Source: CADEDV01 sp036383515 (GTDB lineage: Bacteria > Bacteroidota > Bacteroidia > Chitinophagales > Chitinophagaceae). Taken from it: a DNA stretch of 64,000 nt. The notes beneath the pieces are model-generated. The model was not told the origin of the DNA, made no database searches, and worked only from the letters and a program-made list of their open reading frames with translations. This document shows, piece after piece, positions 59,427 through 64,000 of this stretch. Location: NCBI GenBank assembly GCA_036383515.1, contig DASVOE010000029.1:1-64000 (forward strand). The letters are read 5' to 3'. The translations under genes and the position numbers were made by a program. Position 1 is the first letter of the stretch; every line of letters begins with the position of its first letter.

Positions 59427-61118
59427 TTATTGACTTGTTGGGGTTAATACAGAGGTTGAAAGAATGCCATTTAAGCAGGTTGAGCAGTCTTGAACACCAT
59501 CGCCATTTGCATCATAATTAGGTGAAGAAGTGAAGTCTAACGGTTTTATATATCTTAATTCCCCATTATTCAATTTAGTCATAATTGCATTTGATATGCT
59601 GCTATTGGAAGTTGTCCAGCAATTCCAGCAATAAGAAATACCTACATTGTTATTAAATATGTCCATTTTCTTTTCTAATTCAAGCTGAGATGGCACTTTA
59701 CTTTCATGTGCAATTGCAAACATAGAAACAATTTGTGAGCCTGATGCAGCATTTGGGCCAAATATTCTTGGAGGAACATCCCTGGTGTTAATTGCCTGAA
59801 AGAATGCATGTCGAAACGCATCTTGTTTGCCATTTAATGGGTTAGGCAATCCCGTGGCTGCAGAGGTGTTCATTGCTACACTTACGTTTTGCTTTATAAT
59901 GTATGCTTGCAGAGGGTATAGTCCTACAAGTACTTTTTCTGCTGCAGTTAACTTGTCATACTGATTGTTCGCCTGCGTAATATCCAAATGAAAGTTTGTT
60001 GGATCGTCGAGCCAGCTTTGATTCTCCCACCATTGTGTATTTGAATTTCCAGAATAAGTACGATATCCAGCAACAAATGAGGAATAATCTGGGTCTATTG
60101 CTAATTTTTGTATATGATCTGAGGTAATCTCCTTTCTTTCATCGGTTGGATTGCTGTATAAATAGTGATACATTTCATTTACAGTTGGTTCACTAGTTGG
60201 CAAAAAATCACTTGACTCTGGCGTCATATCCAACTGATTTAAGAGATAGTTTAGTTTTTCAGTAAATGTAGAAGCATAAGGAGGGTTATTGGATCCGCCA
60301 CCGCTGCCTCCACCGGGATCTGTGCTTGGCAAAGAAAAGGAACCACCGCCGTCTAATGGTAGGATATATGGAATGGTAGGTGAAGCGAAGCAATCCCCTT
60401 GGTAATACCACTCGCCAGTATAGTATTCATCCCCAGTACAATGACATTCTTCTGCGGTCGGGTCATACCAAATTTCTATGATTTCACACGGATCGTCTAG
60501 TGTATTCGTCATTTGCCCCTTCGTTAGGCTATTTTTTGGTTGGCCTTTTTTTAGTAAGATTGTGTTGGCGTTTCCTAATAATGCGTTGTCATAAATTTTA
60601 AAAGTTGTGTGACCAAAAACGAATTTCTCAAACTGAATCATACTAAGCACAAACTTTCTTTTCAATTCTCCCATTTCATTATAATTATTTACTAAGCTAT
60701 AATGGCAGTTGATTTGACCGTTCAATAACTCCGCTATCAAAACCCCGCTTATTGCAGTATTATTTTCAGTAACTAATGGGATAATACAAAGTGTGTCAGT
60801 TTCTTGGTAAAATTTATTATTTACAAAATCTGTATTATGCATTTCCGCACCTTCTTTTAGTATGATTTTATCCCATCTTGGGTAACCCGCAATTTTAACA
60901 AACTCGGATAAAAAATCTTTCTTTGAATTCTCACTCTTCAAGTACTCAAATATCCTTTTTATCGTTGGATTGTTACTTTGCGACTCTGGAAAAAAACGAT
61001 TGTAGTTGAATTTGTTTGTTACATGATTAACCTCATTCTTTTCAAAAGAATCGGCTTTTTTTTGACAAGCCGTAACGCCAATTAAAATCCCCAAAAGGAT
61101 GAATAATTTTTGTTTCAT
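59427..61118 (-). CDS. lipoprotein with DUF6973-like C-terminal domain
   Basis: 563 residues. Lipoprotein signal (LFILLGILIGVTACQK). An N-terminal domain of about 200 residues of unknown type; a Cys-rich stretch (CEIIEIWYDPTAEECHCTGDEYYTGEWYYQGDC); a Gly/Ser/Pro linker (GGGSGGGSNNPP, around 275); then a C-terminal domain with NGKQDAFRHAFFQAINT, AHESKVPSQLELEKKMDIFNNNVGIS and YCWNCW. The DAFRHA, AHES and MD-NN-G pattern resembles DUF6973, a domain found at the C-terminus of polymorphic toxins and surface proteins. Enzyme activity unknown. AT-rich codons suggest transfer. Confidence 0.72.
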   Translation of the reverse strand: MKQKLFILLGILIGVTACQKKADSFEKNEVNHVTNKFNYNRFFPESQSNNPTIKRIFEYLKSENSKKDFLSEFVKIAGYPRWDKIILKEGAEMHNTDFVNNKFYQETDTLCIIPLVTENNTAISGVLIAELLNGQINCHYSLVNNYNEMGELKRKFVLSMIQFEKFVFGHTTFKIYDNALLGNANTILLKKGQPKNSLTKGQMTNTLDDPCEIIEIWYDPTAEECHCTGDEYYTGEWYYQGDCFASPTIPYILPLDGGGSFSLPSTDPGGGSGGGSNNPPYASTFTEKLNYLLNQLDMTPESSDFLPTSEPTVNEMYHYLYSNPTDERKEITSDHIQKLAIDPDYSSFVAGYRTYSGNSNTQWWENQSWLDDPTNFHLDITQANNQYDKLTAAEKVLVGLYPLQAYIIKQNVSVAMNTSAATGLPNPLNGKQDAFRHAFFQAINTRDVPPRIFGPNAASGSQIVSMFAIAHESKVPSQLELEKKMDIFNNNVGISYCWNCWTTSNSSISNAIMTKLNNGELRYIKPLDFTSSPNYDANGDGVQDCSTCLNGILSTSVLTPTSQ

Positions 61119-61455
61119 AAAATGAGATTTTGGTTTACTCTTACCCTCAGAATTGTATCCTGTGTCAATGTTCCGCCGTCAGTAAAATATATTTGAGTTG
61201 CAAGTAATGAAAATTAAACATATAGAACAATACCACTTTGTGGTATATCTTTCGCCATCTAATTTAGAACGACTGTCGATATATTTCTGCCAACGTATGT
61301 ATTGCCGAATATGCGAAGTGTTTTTTCTGGTCACCAATAAAATTGTTGACTTGACGTTGAATGCCCTGCACCTATTTATGCAATATTTTTAAAGCTCTGA
61401 AAAGTTTCGGCAATACAACTTACTTATTCCTGTTAAGCGGCATTGAATACGAATT
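61119..61455. other. 337-bp gap with a 12-bp inverted repeat
   Basis: No convincing gene; the 64-codon frame at 61198-61392 has no signal, family or neighbour support. TGTATTGCCGAA (61298-61309) is repeated as TTCGGCAATACA (61406-61417), so a 120-bp segment is bounded by a perfect 12-bp inverted repeat. Confidence 0.55.
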
Positions 61456-61773
61456 TTACGACTTATAATCCTCCCTCACCGGGTTAAACACATCGATCAC
61501 TTTACAATCAACAATGGCGGTAGCACCATGAAGCACGTTGGAAGGTATCACATAATACATACCAGCAGTAAGTGAACAAAATTTTTCACCGATAGTCATA
61601 TCGAGTTGTCCTTCGAGGATATAAGTGATTTGTTCATGCACATGTTGATGTTGTGGTAATACACTACCAGCTTTTATTTCTATTAAACCAAGAGTGAGTT
61701 GCTCACCATGAGCATAATAACCAGTAAGACCGGGAGCTAATTCTTTTGGGTTAATATCCTTTATTTGTGTCAT
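61456..61773 (-). CDS. cupin-domain protein
   Basis: 105 residues, a single cupin fold. Motif 1 is VLPQHQHVHEQITYILEGQLDMTIG (three His and Glu as metal ligands, about 39-63); motif 2 is the shorter GMYYVIPSNVLHGATAI. Such small cupins bind a metal and may be isomerases, dioxygenases or sensors; the substrate is unknown. It is followed on the same strand by three more genes upstream, separated by a 29-bp gap from the first. Confidence 0.9.
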   Translation of the reverse strand: MTQIKDINPKELAPGLTGYYAHGEQLTLGLIEIKAGSVLPQHQHVHEQITYILEGQLDMTIGEKFCSLTAGMYYVIPSNVLHGATAIVDCKVIDVFNPVREDYKS

Positions 61774-61802
61774 AAAATAAATGCGTTATTGCTTTGGCTT
61801 AT

Positions 61803-62069
61803 TCAAGGGGATAATTCAACAACTTGACCTATAACAAACTTATCCTTATCTTCCTTATTTTTTAAAATGAAAACAAAAAGGTCATACCTAATATTGCCAT
61901 CTTTATCATGTGCCTTGGGTATGTCGGTGAAATTCTCGATTGGTACGTCATTCAACTTCGATTTATCACTTAAACGGAAAATTACATTATCCAGTCTTTT
62001 TGCAGCTATCACTATCTGACCCCGTGCGATTAATCCGAATACAGATTCGATTTCAAACTTTGCGACCAT
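61803..62069 (-). CDS. small protein with EF-Tu domain 2-like barrel
   Basis: 88 residues from ATG 62069 (MVAKFEIESVFGLIARGQIVIAAKRLDNVIFRL). The longer start at 62105 would overlap the next gene by 29 bp. The first half resembles the second domain of EF-Tu-type GTPases (FxIExVFxhxGRGxVV), which also exists as stand-alone small proteins, so a beta-barrel is likely. The rest is Lys/Asp rich. No function can be given. Confidence 0.62.
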   Translation of the reverse strand: MVAKFEIESVFGLIARGQIVIAAKRLDNVIFRLSDKSKLNDVPIENFTDIPKAHDKDGNIRYDLFVFILKNKEDKDKFVIGQVVELSP

Positions 62070-62076
62070 AATGGTA

Positions 62077-63273
62077 TTACTTTTCAAACAAACAATAACT
62101 TCCACCCACCCATTCCTTATCCTTATTATACCTTACACCGATCATCTTGCCTTTGCTTAACCGGGCGAGGTTATTAGCTGGTGTTGGTCTTGCGGCGCCA
62201 TCTTTCCAGAAATAAAAGATCCGTATCTCAGCTTTGGCCGGATCATCCGGCGTTTGAATGACTTCCGCATATTTCACTTTGCGTTGCAATATCCAGTTCT
62301 CCGAATCTTTTACATTATCAATATCTTTTTGTGTTACATCAATCACCACACCTTGTCCCGCAAAAGAAAATAATGGTTTCAGCACGAAATTTTCGAGATC
62401 CGAAGGCATTTGTTTTACTTCATTCAGAAAAAAAGTCTCCGGCACATACGGATGCCGTATTGGCGGCAATGTATACTTACTGATCCGATAGAACCAGGAA
62501 GGGTGGGGGCACCATTCCACATCCAACTCTTCAAAAAATATCTTCCCTTTTTCCTGCACTTCAGCCGGTTGCTGAAAAAGATCATCAAAGATCACCCGGT
62601 TATAAATTCTCTTCACCGCTGTTTTCTTTCCATCATTCATATAAAACAATTGCTTTCCTTCTTTGATCAGCTCCGTAATACAAACTGGTTTCACCCCGGT
62701 ATAATCTTGAGTGCAGTAAAAATCAATTTTTGTTTTTTGCTGGTGCGGAAATATCTCAAGCAGGATAACATTCTCTGTTCCATGGTCGCCAAGCAGTATT
62801 TCTTTTAGTTCTTTGATATAAGATGCTTTGGTATGCCCGCCGAGATAAGCTGAGTAGTTGGCAGGCACTTCAAAATGATTTCTGAATACATCATCAATCA
62901 GCACTTCGTAGGCAAACAACGAAGGGAAGCCCTGCATCTCGATCAGTTGTGGTTCATATTCACCGGCTTCATTGATGCAAATCCCAAAATCAAACGCAAT
63001 AAAATGGGAGTGATCATTTTCACCCGGCACCTGCAGGTTTTTTGGGATCGCATTTTTAGTAAGTTCTTTAAACGAGGGATCTACGATAACATCAACAATG
63101 CTTTCGCAGGCATCCAGCATTTTTTGTGTGAAATCTTTTGGAATAAAAAGGGCTGTTTCCGCTACCCTGAATTCAATAGCACCGGGATGCACCTGGTTCA
63201 GTTCATGAAGAAAAGCCTGGTATTTCTCTTGTGTAAATGTTTCGTTGAAATGTTTGCGAAGTGCCGGTACCAT
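62077..63273 (-). CDS. ATP-grasp-like protein of unknown substrate
   Basis: 398 residues from ATG 63273; the in-frame TTG at 63291 is less likely. The C-terminal half has ENFVLKPLFSFAGQGVVIDVTQKD (about 290-313) and ENWILQRKVKYAEVIQTPDDPAKAEIRIFYFWKDG, an ATP-grasp type pattern (Lys and Gly loop, then Arg/Glu for metal-ATP). The N-terminal half has FIAFDFGICINEAGEYEPQLIEMQGFPSLFAYEVL. It may join a carboxylate and an amine. The next gene upstream codes for a glutamine amidotransferase, which could be part of the same pathway. Confidence 0.7.
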   Translation of the reverse strand: MVPALRKHFNETFTQEKYQAFLHELNQVHPGAIEFRVAETALFIPKDFTQKMLDACESIVDVIVDPSFKELTKNAIPKNLQVPGENDHSHFIAFDFGICINEAGEYEPQLIEMQGFPSLFAYEVLIDDVFRNHFEVPANYSAYLGGHTKASYIKELKEILLGDHGTENVILLEIFPHQQKTKIDFYCTQDYTGVKPVCITELIKEGKQLFYMNDGKKTAVKRIYNRVIFDDLFQQPAEVQEKGKIFFEELDVEWCPHPSWFYRISKYTLPPIRHPYVPETFFLNEVKQMPSDLENFVLKPLFSFAGQGVVIDVTQKDIDNVKDSENWILQRKVKYAEVIQTPDDPAKAEIRIFYFWKDGAARPTPANNLARLSKGKMIGVRYNKDKEWVGGSYCLFEK

Positions 63274-63478
63274 GCAAAAACGTTTATACAAAGTAAGTTA
63301 CTGCAAGCATAAACAGCCGCCAAAGATTTAGAGACATTAAAAACTATTGCTGCTTTAAACCACCCCTTTTGATGTTTTATTTATGACAAATTGTTGCTGC
63401 CTCTCTAGGGAGAGATTGAAATTTGGAGTTGAAAAAATGAACAGAAAAGCCAAACAAGAAACAACGAATTTAGGACAC

Positions 63479-63543
63479 ATCCCCTCCCCCGGAGGGGCAA
63501 CGTTGAGGGAGTAGATTCTTTTAGAAACCGGGGTGGGTTGTTG
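63479..63543. repeat. palindromic repeat P10, long form
   Basis: CCCCTCCCCCGGAGGGG, then GAGGGAGTAGATTCTTTTAG and GGGGTGGGTT, colinear with P8 at 25578-25650. Confidence 0.6.
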
Positions 63544-63595
63544 ATACTTTTACTCTTCGATAAGCTAAAAGCTGAGTAGTGAACAAGAACCACAA

Positions 63596-63621
63596 GTGAC
63601 CCGATAGCTATCGGGTGACAC
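63596..63621. repeat. CCCGATAGCTATCGGG palindrome, copy 2
   Basis: Perfect 16-bp core CCCGATAGCTATCGGG (63600-63615) flanked by GTGA and TGAC. Copy 1 is at 47821-47841. Confidence 0.6.
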
Positions 63622-63658
63622 AACAGGCGATGATCAGGGAACTAGAGCTGGCAAAAAA

Positions 63659-64000
63659 TCATACTTCTGCCATTTCAAACTTACCGATGGCCTGGTTCAA
63701 AAAATTAGGAAGGATGTGAGCATGCGTCCACATGATCTTATCCGGATCATTCAGGTGATGCAGCATACTGATGAGTTTATCTTCGCCATGACTTTCAATT
63801 ACGGTTTGTTTTTTCTCTTCAGTCTGCAGGTGAATGCTCATACCCGTTGCATCGGCTTCAGGATGAAATTGTGTACCGATCATGTAATCATTGAATCGTA
63901 TGCCCATCACCGCTCTTTCATAAGGCACATGCGGACGGCTTTTTTCAATACATAATACCTGTGCTCCCATATTGTTGAGCAGATCATGATTGGGTTGTAT
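63659..64000 (-). CDS. class I glutamine amidotransferase (5' part missing, cut by window edge)
   Basis: The minus-strand frame is open to the right window edge (first visible residues IQPNHDLLNN), so the start and the catalytic Cys lie outside; 113 C-terminal residues are seen. NDYMIGTQFHPEADATGM contains the catalytic His-Pro-Glu of class I amidotransferases. Such stand-alone proteins resemble the GATase part of GMP synthase and often serve as gamma-glutamyl hydrolases or amide donors. On the same strand, 385 bp downstream, is the ATP-grasp-like gene. Confidence 0.85.
   Translation of the reverse strand: MQPNHDLLNNMGAQVLCIEKSRPHVPYERAVMGIRFNDYMIGTQFHPEADATGMSIHLQTEEKKQTVIESHGEDKLISMLHHLNDPDKIMWTHAHILPNFLNQAIGKFEMAEV

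Larger units (their letters stand above)
63274..63658. other. 385-bp gap with palindromic repeats
   Basis: No gene supported. It holds a long-form palindromic repeat (63479-63543) and a CCCGATAGCTATCGGG palindrome (63596-63621), each with a relative elsewhere in this window. Confidence 0.65.

Noticed and set aside
61198..61392. 64-codon open frame upstream of the cupin gene
   Set aside because: No family, signal or operon context; it crosses an inverted repeat in a gene-free AT-rich gap, so chance is more likely.

Overview
The window comes from a moderately low-GC member of the Bacteroidota, most likely family Chitinophagaceae. The evidence is: Bacteroidota-type promoters (TTG, about 19-20 bp, then TAnnTTTG); families typical of the phylum (DUF4954, Porin_10-type porin, HYC_CC_PP protein, SprE/PorW-like TPR protein, DAHP synthase fused to chorismate mutase, TonB receptor with a carboxypeptidase-like N-terminal domain); many short lipoproteins; and GC-rich palindromic repeats between and inside genes. 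No rRNA, tRNA, CRISPR array, transposase or prophage was seen.

Layout. 1-8.6 kb is mostly minus-strand housekeeping: a truncated DUF4954 gene, glmS, mgtE and mutS, with a SET-domain gene and a multi-pass membrane acyltransferase on the plus strand. 8.7-12.2 kb is a plus-strand run: SpoU-type rRNA/tRNA methyltransferase, UbiA-type prenyltransferase, ruvX, def and a secreted protein. 12.2-16.7 kb holds rluD-like, lipB, a secreted protein, a PLP deaminase/desulfhydrase and a nucleotidyltransferase. 16.8-18.8 kb is an ECF sigma operon whose second gene joins an anti-sigma-like cytoplasmic part to a periplasmic trypsin-like protease. It diverges from a small lipoprotein gene, and both directions carry the same promoter, GGGTTAC-N15-GTATAAA. 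A DEAD-box helicase follows.

20.7-29.2 kb is the aromatic amino acid cluster: pheA, an aminotransferase, tyrA, DAHP synthase-chorismate mutase, aroB, aroA, aroC. It is preceded by an unannotated 29-codon leader peptide with the run YFGFFFYYFFF, a strong hairpin and a competing antiterminator segment, which is the architecture of a Phe/Tyr attenuator. The cluster is full of palindromic and heptanucleotide repeats, several read in frame in pheA, the aminotransferase, tyrA and aroA.

29.2-47.3 kb is mainly envelope and central metabolism: DUF952, DdpX-like dipeptidase, L,D-transpeptidase, an OmpA protein with calcium-type repeats, PBP1A, SprE/PorW-like protein, a membrane anchor plus bactofilin, AtpZ/AtpI-like proteins without atpB, SprT-like protein, a GNAT, sucC, a lipoprotein, purine nucleoside phosphorylase and a porin that appears to start with CTG.

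47.4-56.2 kb is a metal-handling locus, probably copper: HYC_CC_PP protein, three HMA-domain proteins, a TlpA thioredoxin, outer-membrane proteins, an AraC regulator with an HMA-like N-terminus, a 22-residue Cys-Cys peptide, a His/Met-rich protein, DUF4396 and a TonB receptor. No P-type ATPase is present. The AraC protein has a candidate 21-bp direct-repeat site, and the TonB receptor promoter has a four-half-site operator.

56.6-64 kb holds tex, a pair of lipoprotein genes (one with a DUF6973-like C-terminus) that may be an acquired toxin/immunity-like unit, a cupin, a small protein, an ATP-grasp-like enzyme and a truncated glutamine amidotransferase.
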